NCBI GenBank assembly: GCA_003153935.1
Contig: PMCA01000018.1
Coordinates: forward strand, 1 to 32,178
Length of the DNA: 32,178 nt
Source of the DNA: Elusimicrobiota bacterium
GTDB taxonomy: Bacteria; CAYTYR01; UBA6262
Direction: 5' to 3'
The first letter of the stretch is position 1. The number at the start of each line of letters is the position of its first letter. The notes beneath the pieces are model-generated. The model was not told the DNA's origin. It saw only the letters and a program-made list of their open reading frames with translations, and did not search any database. This document shows, piece after piece, positions 1 through 7,831 of this stretch. A program made the position numbers and the translations under genes.

Positions 1-996
1 CATGTCTGGGAATCCATACGTCGTCTTGCACAAACGCTGGGCTTGGTTACACCCGTAATGCCTCAGAACTGGCTTACACCGATCGATGTTCGCAACCTGG
101 TTGAATTGTCGGGGTTTGATCTGGTGCGACGCTGGGAGGAAGTTCTCAGTCCGGTGGCTGTTCCGCTATTTGCCCGGCTGTGTGATCGGGTTCTGGTCAG
201 GATGCCTTTGGTGCGGAATGCGGCGCTGGCGAATTTTTACATATTGCGCGTTCACCCACGGGCATTGGAGAGGGCGCTTGCGCCAACCGTTTCCGTGATC
301 ATCGCAGCCAGAAACGAGGCTGGTCATATCGATGAACTGTTGCGGCGTATTCCTGAAATGGGGTCTCATACGGAGATTATTTTTGTCGAGGGAAATTCCA
401 CCGATGATACGTATGAGGTGATCAAACGGGCCATTGCCGGTTCCGGCAGGGACTGCCGTTTGCTCAAGCAGCCGGGCAAGGGGAAGGGCGATGCCGTGCG
501 TACCGGGTTTGAAGCCGCAAAGGGCGATATCCTGATGATCCTGGATGCGGATATCACCGTTCCTCCCGAGGATCTACCCCGGTTTTTCGATGTGCTCTCT
601 TCCGGAATCGGGGAATTCGCAAATGGCGTGCGCCTCGTTTATTCCATGGAAAACGACGCCATGCGCTTTTTTAATGTCCTGGGAAATAAATTTTTCGGAT
701 GGGCCTTTAGCTGGCTTCTGGGGCAACCGATCAGGGATACGCTTTGCGGGACGAAGGTTCTCTGGGCGAGTGATTACCGCAAGATTTCCCGAGGCAGAAG
801 TTATTTCGGCGATTTTGATCCCTTTGGCGATTTTGACCTGCTTTTCGGCGCCGCCAAACTCAATTTAAAGATCGCAGAGATACCCATCAGGTACCATGAC
901 CGGACTTATGGCACGACCCAGATAGACCGCTTCCGGCATGGCTGGCTGCTATTAAGAATGTGTCTGCTGGCCCTGCGCAAGCTGAAATTCGTATAA
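1..996 (+). CDS. Methyltransferase-GT2 glycosyltransferase fusion, 5' end outside window
   Basis: The frame is open from base 1 with no stop upstream, so the gene starts before the window; the TTG at 43 is only an internal candidate. Counting from base 1, the first ~95 residues (including PQNWLTPIDVRNLVELSGF) resemble the C-terminal end of class I SAM-dependent methyltransferases found fused to glycosyltransferases. The rest is a GT-A fold family 2 glycosyltransferase related to dolichol-phosphate mannosyltransferases: VSVIIAARNEAGHI opens the nucleotide-binding fold, KQPGKGKGDAVRTGF follows, and LDADITVP holds the DxD-like metal site. It probably transfers a sugar from a nucleotide donor to a lipid or glycan at the inner membrane. 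It is followed 10 bp later by the epimerase gene. The methyltransferase half is inferred from a short tail only, because its SAM-binding motifs lie outside the window. Confidence 0.8.
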   Translation, partial: HVWESIRRLAQTLGLVTPVMPQNWLTPIDVRNLVELSGFDLVRRWEEVLSPVAVPLFARLCDRVLVRMPLVRNAALANFYILRVHPRALERALAPTVSVIIAARNEAGHIDELLRRIPEMGSHTEIIFVEGNSTDDTYEVIKRAIAGSGRDCRLLKQPGKGKGDAVRTGFEAAKGDILMILDADITVPPEDLPRFFDVLSSGIGEFANGVRLVYSMENDAMRFFNVLGNKFFGWAFSWLLGQPIRDTLCGTKVLWASDYRKISRGRSYFGDFDPFGDFDLLFGAAKLNLKIAEIPIRYHDRTYGTTQIDRFRHGWLLLRMCLLALRKLKFV

Positions 997-1006
997 GGGG
1001 TAAATT

Positions 1007-2008
1007 ATGACTGACTTAAAAAACGTTTTCTCCGGCAAGAATGTGATGATCACCGGCGGCTTGGGTTTTATCGGCAGCACCCTGGCCTACCGGCTGGCGG
1101 AGTATGGCGCTCGGATCTTATTGGTTGATTCATTACTGCCTGAATATGGCGGTAATTTGTATAACATCCGGGGTATAGAGAAAGACGTGTTGGTTAATAT
1201 TTCCGATGTCCGGGACCAATCCAGTATGCATTTCCTGGTGCAGGGTCAGGATTATATATTCAACCTGGCCGGTACCTTGAGTCACACCGACAGTATGAAA
1301 GACCCCTTTACCGACTTACAGATCAATTGCGTGGCGCAATTATCCATTCTGGAATCTTGCCGTAAATATAATCCCGGGGTCAAAATAATTTTTGCCGGCA
1401 CGCGCGGCCAGTACGGCAAAGCGGATTATTTACCAGTGGACGAAAAACATTTGATGCATCCCACCGATGTTAACGGCATTAATAATATCGCCGGGGAATT
1501 GTACCACATCCTGTATAACAATGTTTACGGGATCAAGGCCTGCTCCCTGCGACTGACCAATACTTTCGGGCCTCGTCACCAGATGAAACATCACCGGCAA
1601 GGGATAATTAACTGGTTCATCCGCCAGTTGATCGACGGACAAAAAGTAAAGATCTACGGCAGCGGCGAGCAGATCCGTGACACTAATTATGTGGACGACG
1701 TAGTGGAAGCCCTGTTACTGGCTATGGCCAGCGACAAGACTAATGGCGAGGTTTATAATCTAGGTGGAACGCCGTTGTCTCTTAAGGAGCTGGTCGTTAA
1801 AATGATCCAGGTGCATGGCCGCGGAGAGTACGCCATTGAACCTTATCCAGAAGAAGCATCTAAAATAGAGGTAGGCGATTACGTCGCTAACTGGCAAAAA
1901 TTCAAGCAAGCCACCGGGTGGGAACCTAAAGTCAGCATCGAAACCGGCCTGAAGAAAACCTTCGAATATTACGAAAAAAACAGGCAATATTACTGGAAGG
2001 GCCTATGA
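1007..2008 (+). CDS. NAD-dependent sugar epimerase/dehydratase (extended SDR), atypical active site
   Basis: This 333-residue protein is an extended short-chain dehydrogenase that should act on nucleotide sugars in the cytoplasm. The Rossmann glycine motif is GGLGFIG at about residues 17-23, and FNLAGTLSH and LRLTNTFGPR are typical of the UDP-glucose 4-epimerase/dehydratase group. The Ser/Thr of the catalytic triad is probably T132 (AGTRGQYG). The usual YxxxK pair is not seen: the aligned segment reads DVNGINNIAGE, with Asn156 at the Tyr position and Asn160 at the Lys position. The downstream gene overlaps by 4 bp (ATGA), so the two are translationally coupled. The exact substrate cannot be read, and the enzyme may be altered in activity. 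The ATG start is preceded by AGGGG. Confidence 0.85.
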   Translation: MTDLKNVFSGKNVMITGGLGFIGSTLAYRLAEYGARILLVDSLLPEYGGNLYNIRGIEKDVLVNISDVRDQSSMHFLVQGQDYIFNLAGTLSHTDSMKDPFTDLQINCVAQLSILESCRKYNPGVKIIFAGTRGQYGKADYLPVDEKHLMHPTDVNGINNIAGELYHILYNNVYGIKACSLRLTNTFGPRHQMKHHRQGIINWFIRQLIDGQKVKIYGSGEQIRDTNYVDDVVEALLLAMASDKTNGEVYNLGGTPLSLKELVVKMIQVHGRGEYAIEPYPEEASKIEVGDYVANWQKFKQATGWEPKVSIETGLKKTFEYYEKNRQYYWKGL

Positions 2009-3144
2009 TCCCGGTAACGGACCTGAGCAGGCAATATAAAATAATAAAAAATGAACTGGCGCGGGCCATGAACGCGGTCTTCGCGCATTCCAATTATATC
2101 CTGGGTGAAGAAGTAAAAACGCTGGAGAAGGAGATGGCTCGCTATCTTAAAGTTAAATACGCCGTCGGCGTTAATTCAGGTACCGACGCTTTGTTCCTGG
2201 CTTTAAAAGCGTGCGGCATCAAAGAGGGAGACGAAGTTATCACTTCGGCGTTTGGCTACATCGCCTCGGTGTTGGGAATCTCCTTCTGCGGGGCCAAACC
2301 TGTCCTGGTTGACGCCGATCCCAGAGATTATAATATCAATACGGCTTTGATAGAAAAAGCCATCACCAAAAAGACCAAGGCGATCTTACCGGTGCATCTC
2401 TACGGCCAGACCTGCAACATGCCGGAAATAATGCGTATAGCCAGGAAATACCGTTTGAAAGTGGTGGAGGATTGCGCCCAGGCGCACGGGGCCCGACAGC
2501 AAATGACCGCTGGTCTCCGCCCAGCAGACGTTGGCAGGCAGGGCTGGCAGATGGCCGGAGCCATGGGAGAGGCAGGTTGTTTCAGTTTCTATCCGACAAA
2601 GAATCTCGGCGCGTATGGCGATGGCGGTATGGTGGTAACCAATAACGCGAAAATATATCAGCAGCTTCTTCTGCTAAGGGATTATGGACGCCGTGACCGC
2701 TATCAGTTCGCCATTAAGGGATATAACAGCCGTTTGGATGAATTACAGGCTGCTGTGCTGAGAGTCAAATTAAAACATCTCGATTCCTGGAACCGGCAGC
2801 GCCGTTCACTGGCGCAATTATATCGGGAAAAGAGCACAAACCGGAAAATAGTCTTACCAATGGAACTGCCTGGTCGCCGGCACGTATATCACCTTTTCGT
2901 GGCCAGGTCCCAACAGCGAAAAAAACTTCAGGGATACCTGGCGAAGAACGGAGTAGGGACGGCCATCCATTACCCGATACCGTTACATTTGCAGGAGGCT
3001 TACCGGGACCTTGGGTATCAACGCGGAGACTTCCCCCAGGCAGAGAAACTGGCCCGGGAAGTAGTCAGCTTACCGCTGTATCCTGAATTGCGGCCCGCGG
3101 AAGTAAAAATGATCTGTCGTAAATTGGCTGAATATAAGGAGTAA
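2005..3144 (+). CDS. DegT/DnrJ/EryC1/StrS family sugar aminotransferase
   Basis: This 379-residue PLP enzyme of the DegT family should transaminate a keto-sugar nucleotide for amino-sugar synthesis, probably using the product of a dehydratase. Family landmarks are VNSGTDALFLAL near the N terminus, HLYGQTCNM, VVEDCAQAHGA with the PLP-contacting Asp156, and SFYPTKNLGAYGDGG with the Schiff-base Lys199. The C-terminal HYPIPLHLQEAY is also characteristic. The stretch between AQAHGA and GCFSF is about 27 residues instead of the roughly 13 usual for the family. The extra part (QMTAGLRPADVGRQ, about residues 166-179) looks like an in-frame insertion. The ATG overlaps the stop of the upstream epimerase gene. 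Confidence 0.92.
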   Translation: MIPVTDLSRQYKIIKNELARAMNAVFAHSNYILGEEVKTLEKEMARYLKVKYAVGVNSGTDALFLALKACGIKEGDEVITSAFGYIASVLGISFCGAKPVLVDADPRDYNINTALIEKAITKKTKAILPVHLYGQTCNMPEIMRIARKYRLKVVEDCAQAHGARQQMTAGLRPADVGRQGWQMAGAMGEAGCFSFYPTKNLGAYGDGGMVVTNNAKIYQQLLLLRDYGRRDRYQFAIKGYNSRLDELQAAVLRVKLKHLDSWNRQRRSLAQLYREKSTNRKIVLPMELPGRRHVYHLFVARSQQRKKLQGYLAKNGVGTAIHYPIPLHLQEAYRDLGYQRGDFPQAEKLAREVVSLPLYPELRPAEVKMICRKLAEYKE

Positions 3145-3145
3145 T

Positions 3146-4411
3146 GTGGAAATATCGGTCGTCATCCCCACCTACAATGAAGCCGGTAATATCGGCGGTT
3201 TGCTCGTTGAACTGCGTAAAGTATTGGCGCAGATCGGCGGGGAATTTGAGTTGTTGGTGATAGACGGTCATTCCACCGACCGTACCCGCGAGATCGCCCA
3301 GGAATCCGGAGCCCGTGTATTGCTGCAACAAGGTCCGGGTTACGCAGCTGCTCTCCATGAAGGATTGGACACGGCTCAGGGTGAATATGTAGTCACTATG
3401 GACGCCGATTTTTCCCACTCGCCGGACTTTATACGGACCATGTGGGAGAACAGGCAGGAGGCGGAAGTGCTGATCGCTTCCCGTTTCGCGCCCGGAGGAA
3501 ATTTCCAGCAAAAGGGATTTCGCAGTTTCCTTAGCCTGGTCCTGAACTGGGTATCAGTACGAATATTGGACTTGCCGCTCCGGGATATTTCCAGCGGTTT
3601 TCGCATGTATCATCGCGGCACTTTCCAGGGGCTAGTGCTGAAAAGCAGCAATTACGATATTCTGGAAGAAATTATTATCAGGATACTTTGCCAGGGATAT
3701 AAAATAAAGGAAGTCCCGCTGCAATATAGAACGAGGAAATCGGGCAGCAGCAAGGCCAGACTGGTAAAATTTGCCATAAGTTATACCAAAACGATAACCA
3801 GGATGTGGAGGCTGCGTAACTCTATTGCCTGCGCGGACTACGACCATCGGGCTTTTAACAGCCGTATTTTTCTTCAGAGATACTGGCAGAGGAAAAGGCA
3901 CCAGATAATCATGGAGATGATCGGAGCTTCAACCGGAGCGATAAATATACTGGATGCCGGATGCAGCGCGTCCAAAATAATTCAGGACTTGCCGGCCGCT
4001 ACCGGTTTGGAGATCATGATAAATAAACTGCGCTTCCTGAGGAAAACCAACAATAAACTGGTTAACGCGGATATAGCTAAAATGCCTTTCAAGGAAAGCT
4101 CTTTCGACCTGGTGATCTGTTCCGAAGTAGTGGAGCATCTGGCCGACGACCGGGCTGCCTGGCTGGAGATAAAAAGAGTACTAAAAAAAGACGGTGTTCT
4201 TATAATCGGCACACCGGACTATAGCAGCCTGGTTTGGCGGACCCTGGGCTTCGTTTATGAAAGGTTCGTCCCGGTGGCCTACGGTGAAGAGCATGTCAAT
4301 CATTATACCCGGAAAACTCTGTTCGCTAAATTAACAGACCTTGGTTTCAAAATGGCCGGTTTCAGGTATGTAGCCGGAGGGGAATTGATCGTTAAAGCGG
4401 TTAAGGAGTAA
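3146..4411 (+). CDS. GT2 glycosyltransferase fused to a C-terminal class I methyltransferase
   Basis: This 421-residue protein has two domains. Residues 1-225 are a family 2 glycosyltransferase of the dolichol-phosphate-mannose synthase type (EISVVIPTYNEAGNIG, IDGHSTDRT, MDADFSHSPDF with DAD at 86-88, and ISSGFRMYHRGTF). Residues ~235-421 are a SAM-dependent methyltransferase: motif I is ILDAGCSAS around 267-275, followed by MPFKESSFDLVICSEVVEHL and LKKDGVLIIGTPD. The second Gly of motif I is replaced by Ser. No membrane segment is obvious. The GTG start lies 1 bp after the upstream stop, with AAGGAG just before it. The domain order is the reverse of the fusion at the left edge of the window. 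Linkage suggests that one polypeptide both adds and methylates a sugar, but this is inference. Confidence 0.88.
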   Translation: MEISVVIPTYNEAGNIGGLLVELRKVLAQIGGEFELLVIDGHSTDRTREIAQESGARVLLQQGPGYAAALHEGLDTAQGEYVVTMDADFSHSPDFIRTMWENRQEAEVLIASRFAPGGNFQQKGFRSFLSLVLNWVSVRILDLPLRDISSGFRMYHRGTFQGLVLKSSNYDILEEIIIRILCQGYKIKEVPLQYRTRKSGSSKARLVKFAISYTKTITRMWRLRNSIACADYDHRAFNSRIFLQRYWQRKRHQIIMEMIGASTGAINILDAGCSASKIIQDLPAATGLEIMINKLRFLRKTNNKLVNADIAKMPFKESSFDLVICSEVVEHLADDRAAWLEIKRVLKKDGVLIIGTPDYSSLVWRTLGFVYERFVPVAYGEEHVNHYTRKTLFAKLTDLGFKMAGFRYVAGGELIVKAVKE

Positions 4412-4414
4412 GCG

Positions 4415-5470
4415 GTGCAGAAACAAACGATCGGTAAAATATTAGCCATTTCCAGCACAGGTATCGGCAACCTGGTATTATACACGCCGGTCTTGCGGGC
4501 CCTGCGCCGTGATTTCCCGGAGAGCTCGATCACCCTGATCGTAGGTTCAAGCGCGGCCGCCTCGCTGCTGGCCGGCAGCAAAGAAGTGGATGAAATAATT
4601 ATCCTGGATAAGAAGATCAGCGCGCCGCGTTACTGGCGCAGTTTAATAAACAATATGAGAAAGCGCCGTTTCGACCTGGTGGTGACCTCCTTCCTGGACC
4701 AGAGCCTAAAGGTCGCCATTTTTTCCTGGCTGACCGGGGCGAAGTACCGGGTAGGCTTCAGTAATCCGGTTTACGGGAGGCTTTATACCCATCAGGTGCC
4801 GGTCAGCGAAAAGAAGCACGAGATCGAATATAACCTGGACCTGCTGCGGGTGCTGGGGATCAAGATCAGGCGTGAACAGGAAAAGCAGCCTTTCATCTTT
4901 ACCACCGCGCTGGAAGAAGAATTTGCCACTGATTTCCTGCTGAAGAATAATTTAACCCGTAAAGATATTTTGGTGGGCCTGCATCCGGGCAGCGGACTGA
5001 TTCCCGGTACGGCTAAAAGATGGCCCAAGGACCGGTTCGCTAAGTTGGGGGACCTGCTGCTGGCGGCGCCGCACGTCAAGGTGATAATATTCGGCGGACC
5101 GGAAGAGCGCTATGCCGCCGAAGAGATCGCCCGGTTCATGCGCAAGAAACCGGTCATTGCCGCCGGCGAAGTGGATATAAAAGTCACCAGCTGCCTGATC
5201 AAAAGATGCCAGTTGTTCATCAGCAATGACAGCGGCCTGATGCATATTGCCGCCGCGGTCAAGACGCCGGTCATCGCCATTTTTGGCCCGACTTTGTGGT
5301 GGAAAAATTTTCCCTGGGGCAAGAATAACCAGGTGGTCCGCCGGGATCTTTATTGTTCTCCCTGTTATAATTACGCACCGATCAAATGCCGGGACCTGAA
5401 ATGTATGTTAAATATCAGCGTGGAAGAGGTTTATGAAAAAGCCCGTGTGGTTTTGCGGTTACCGCTATGA
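4415..5470 (+). CDS. GT9 heptosyltransferase-family glycosyltransferase
   Basis: This 351-residue GT-B fold protein belongs to glycosyltransferase family 9, the ADP-heptose:LPS heptosyltransferases. The N-terminal acceptor half begins KILAISSTGIGNLVLYTPVLRAL. The donor half has GLHPGSG, a KRWPKDRFAKLGDLL segment and SNDSGLMHIAAA at 270-281, followed by PVIAIFGPT. The C-terminal cysteine cluster CSPC-x7-C-x4-C is seen in many family members and may bind a metal. It acts in the cytoplasm on lipid-linked core or O-chain glycan; whether the donor is really ADP-heptose is unknown. The GTG start is 3 bp past the previous stop with AAGGAG upstream. The next gene overlaps by 4 bp. Confidence 0.9.
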   Translation: MQKQTIGKILAISSTGIGNLVLYTPVLRALRRDFPESSITLIVGSSAAASLLAGSKEVDEIIILDKKISAPRYWRSLINNMRKRRFDLVVTSFLDQSLKVAIFSWLTGAKYRVGFSNPVYGRLYTHQVPVSEKKHEIEYNLDLLRVLGIKIRREQEKQPFIFTTALEEEFATDFLLKNNLTRKDILVGLHPGSGLIPGTAKRWPKDRFAKLGDLLLAAPHVKVIIFGGPEERYAAEEIARFMRKKPVIAAGEVDIKVTSCLIKRCQLFISNDSGLMHIAAAVKTPVIAIFGPTLWWKNFPWGKNNQVVRRDLYCSPCYNYAPIKCRDLKCMLNISVEEVYEKARVVLRLPL

Positions 5471-6648
5471 TAAAGAATGAGCGTTTCATATTCATTTCCA
5501 GCGCCGATTGGGATAATCCCTATTGGACTAATCAGCAGCATGTGGCCTCACGGTTGTCACGGGACAACCGGGTGCTTTACGTGGAATCATTGGGATTGAG
5601 AAGGCCGGTGCTGCAGCGGAAGGACCTTAAACGGATAGTTCGCCGCCTGGTCAGGTTTTTCCGCGGTCCGGTCCGGATCAGTGAAAATCTTTACACTTAT
5701 TCGCCTTTCCTGATACCATTCTATAAATTCGGCATCATTCGTAAATTTAACCACTGGTATTTATTAAGGCAGCTTAAAACCTTGGCCAGGAAGCTGGACC
5801 TTAAGGATCCCGTGCTGTGGTCATATGTCCCCAACGCGGTTGAGTTTAAAGGTGTCCTGGGGGAGAAGCTGACTGTTTATCATTGCGTGGATGAAATCGC
5901 TGCTAATCCCCTGATCCCGGGCGCGGTAGTTTTGGATCTGGAGCGCCGCTTACTGCAAGAAGCCGACCTGACCCTGGTTTCTTCCCGAGAGCTCTATAAG
6001 GCCAAAAAAGCCTTGGCCCGGGAAATACACTACCTGCCCAATGTGGCTGATATAGAACACATCTTAAAGGTAAATGACCCTGAGGTAAAAGTTCCCGCCG
6101 ATATCGCCGGCTGGCCGCATCCGGTTTTGGGTTTTGTAGGCGCGATCTCCGCCTATAAACTGGATTTCGCTTTGCTGGAGAAAGTGGCCAGGGCCCGGCC
6201 GGGGTGGACGATAGTACTGATAGGCGCCGTGGGCGAAGGGGAGAAGGCCGCGGATTATAGCGGTATCAGCTCCCTGCCGAATATTCATGTTCTGGGCGGG
6301 CGCGATTATTCCTTGTTGCCGAATTACCTGAAGGGTTTCGATGTCTGTCTTTTACCCAATCGCCTGAATGAGTATACGAAGAATATGTTCCCGCTGAAAT
6401 TTTTCGAATACCTGGCCAGCGGCAATCCGGTCGTAGGCACTTCCCTGCCGTCACTGGCCGAATTTGCTGATTTTTACTACCAAGCCAACCAGGCAGAGGA
6501 CTTTGTATCTAAGGTGGAAGAAGCGCTGGCGGAAGGTAATAACCGGCGGGCCCAAAGAACGGAAATCGCCAAAAAATACAGCTGGAACATCCGCATGGAA
6601 GAGATCTCTAATTTACTGGAAGGGAAATTGAAACTGGATGCGCGGTAA
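5467..6648 (+). CDS. GT-B family glycosyltransferase (GT4/TuaH-like)
   Basis: This 393-residue protein looks like a glycosyltransferase of the GT1/GT4 superfamily. The N-terminal ADWDNPYWTNQQHVASRL and VLYVESLGLRRP match enzymes annotated as TuaH-like in teichuronic-acid and exopolysaccharide clusters. The C-terminal donor-binding half includes LGFVGAISAYKLDF and, at about 290-325, LLPNRLNEYTKNMFPLKFFEY followed by LASGNPVVGT, where the Glu of FEYLASG is the expected E-x7-E type contact. It probably adds a sugar during synthesis of a surface glycan. It lies between two GT9 genes and overlaps both (4 bp and 11 bp), indicating one operon. The precise sugar is not predictable. Confidence 0.85.
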   Translation: MIKNERFIFISSADWDNPYWTNQQHVASRLSRDNRVLYVESLGLRRPVLQRKDLKRIVRRLVRFFRGPVRISENLYTYSPFLIPFYKFGIIRKFNHWYLLRQLKTLARKLDLKDPVLWSYVPNAVEFKGVLGEKLTVYHCVDEIAANPLIPGAVVLDLERRLLQEADLTLVSSRELYKAKKALAREIHYLPNVADIEHILKVNDPEVKVPADIAGWPHPVLGFVGAISAYKLDFALLEKVARARPGWTIVLIGAVGEGEKAADYSGISSLPNIHVLGGRDYSLLPNYLKGFDVCLLPNRLNEYTKNMFPLKFFEYLASGNPVVGTSLPSLAEFADFYYQANQAEDFVSKVEEALAEGNNRRAQRTEIAKKYSWNIRMEEISNLLEGKLKLDAR

Positions 6649-7777
6649 TAAGCTGTTTAAATTTATCGACAAATACGCCGGAGTTGCCGGGTTGTTCCTG
6701 CTGGCCAAAATATTCCGGAAAAAAATGTCCCAGCCGATGGTCAAATATCAGTGGGATAAGATATTGATAATAAAACTATCAGCCATGGGCGATACTATCC
6801 TGATGGTACCGGCGCTCCGGGCGCTCAGGCAGGCTTATCCCAAGGCGGTTATCAAGATAATCGTGACCAGCATCAACCGGGAAATTCTGGCCGATTGTCC
6901 TTATGTGGATGAGTTGATCTATCTGGACCTGGAAAACATCCTGAAAAATCCTCTTCGATTGCACCGCTTCATTAGAAAATTAAGGAAAGAGAAGTTTGAC
7001 CTGGCCCTGGATTTTGACCAGTGGTTGCGTCTGTCCCCATTGCTGGCATTTTTCAGCGGAGCCGAACAGCGGGTGGGATTCCGGACCGCCGGGCAGCACC
7101 GTGACTTCACTTATACCAGGAAAGTCGATCACGCCCGGGATAAGCACGAGGTGGAGTGTTTCCTGGACCTGGTGTCGGTCCTGGGGATAGAGCCGCAGGA
7201 TAAAAAACTGGAGCTCTGGGTCAAGAGAAGCGCGGTCATCTCGATCAACAAGCACCTGGCTGAGCTGGGCGTTATGAAAGACGATATATTAATTGGTCTT
7301 CATCCCGGCTGCGGCAACCATGGCCAGCCGCGTCAGTGGCCAGCCGATAAATATATCGCGCTGATTAAAGAACTGCAGCAGCAGAAGAAGATTAAGATAG
7401 TTTTGACGGGTGGTAACGGCGAAAAAGAACTGGTTGAATATATTGCAGCCGCTGTGCCTGATTTAGCCCCGGTTTTAGTAATCGGCTGGCCCCTGGCTGA
7501 CCTGATAGCTCTTATCAGGAAATACCGGGCTTTGGTCTGCGGTAATACCGGGGTTATGCATATAGCCGCGGCCCTGCAGATACCGGTGGTGGCCCTGCAT
7601 GGACCTACCGATCCCCGTAAATGGGGCCCCTGGACCGACCAGGCCGCTGTAATAACGGCGAAAAAGCCCTGTGTGCCCTGTCTCTACCTGGGCCACGAAT
7701 ACGGGTGCCACGCACCTTCCTGTATGGATACGATACCTGTGGACGAGGTCTACAGTGCGGTTTTGAAATATTTATAG
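6638..7777 (+). CDS. GT9 heptosyltransferase-family glycosyltransferase
   Basis: This 379-residue protein is a second family 9 (heptosyltransferase-like) enzyme. An N-terminal extension of about 40 residues, basic and hydrophobic (AGVAGLFLLAKIFRKK), precedes the core KILIIKLSAMGDTILMVPAL and may help membrane association. The donor domain carries IGLHPGCG, RQWPADKY and CGNTGVMHIAAA at 301-312, then VVALHGPTDPRKWGPW. It ends with the cysteine cluster CVPC-x8-C-x4-C, as in its paralogue two genes upstream. It overlaps the preceding gene by 11 bp and is the last gene before a promoter-like AT-rich spacer, so it probably ends this part of the operon. An internal start at the core (ATG at 6725 or 6734) cannot be excluded. 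Confidence 0.88.
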   Translation: MRGNKLFKFIDKYAGVAGLFLLAKIFRKKMSQPMVKYQWDKILIIKLSAMGDTILMVPALRALRQAYPKAVIKIIVTSINREILADCPYVDELIYLDLENILKNPLRLHRFIRKLRKEKFDLALDFDQWLRLSPLLAFFSGAEQRVGFRTAGQHRDFTYTRKVDHARDKHEVECFLDLVSVLGIEPQDKKLELWVKRSAVISINKHLAELGVMKDDILIGLHPGCGNHGQPRQWPADKYIALIKELQQQKKIKIVLTGGNGEKELVEYIAAAVPDLAPVLVIGWPLADLIALIRKYRALVCGNTGVMHIAAALQIPVVALHGPTDPRKWGPWTDQAAVITAKKPCVPCLYLGHEYGCHAPSCMDTIPVDEVYSAVLKYL

Positions 7778-7782
7778 ATTTT

Positions 7783-7811
7783 TTGTGAAAATCTTGCTAT
7801 AATATAATATT
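7783..7811 (+). promoter_or_regulatory. Candidate sigma-70-type promoter upstream of the sugar transferase
   Basis: The 54-bp spacer before the glycosylphosphotransferase gene is strongly AT-rich and holds two overlapping TATAAT hexamers (7798-7803 and 7803-7808). A TTGTGA at 7783-7788 could act as the -35, at 16 bp from TAATAT (7805-7810) or 17 bp from AATATT. Neither TATAAT is at ideal distance from a good -35 box, so the exact register is uncertain. Confidence 0.5.
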
Positions 7812-7831
7812 AATATTAACGAGGTAGTTCA

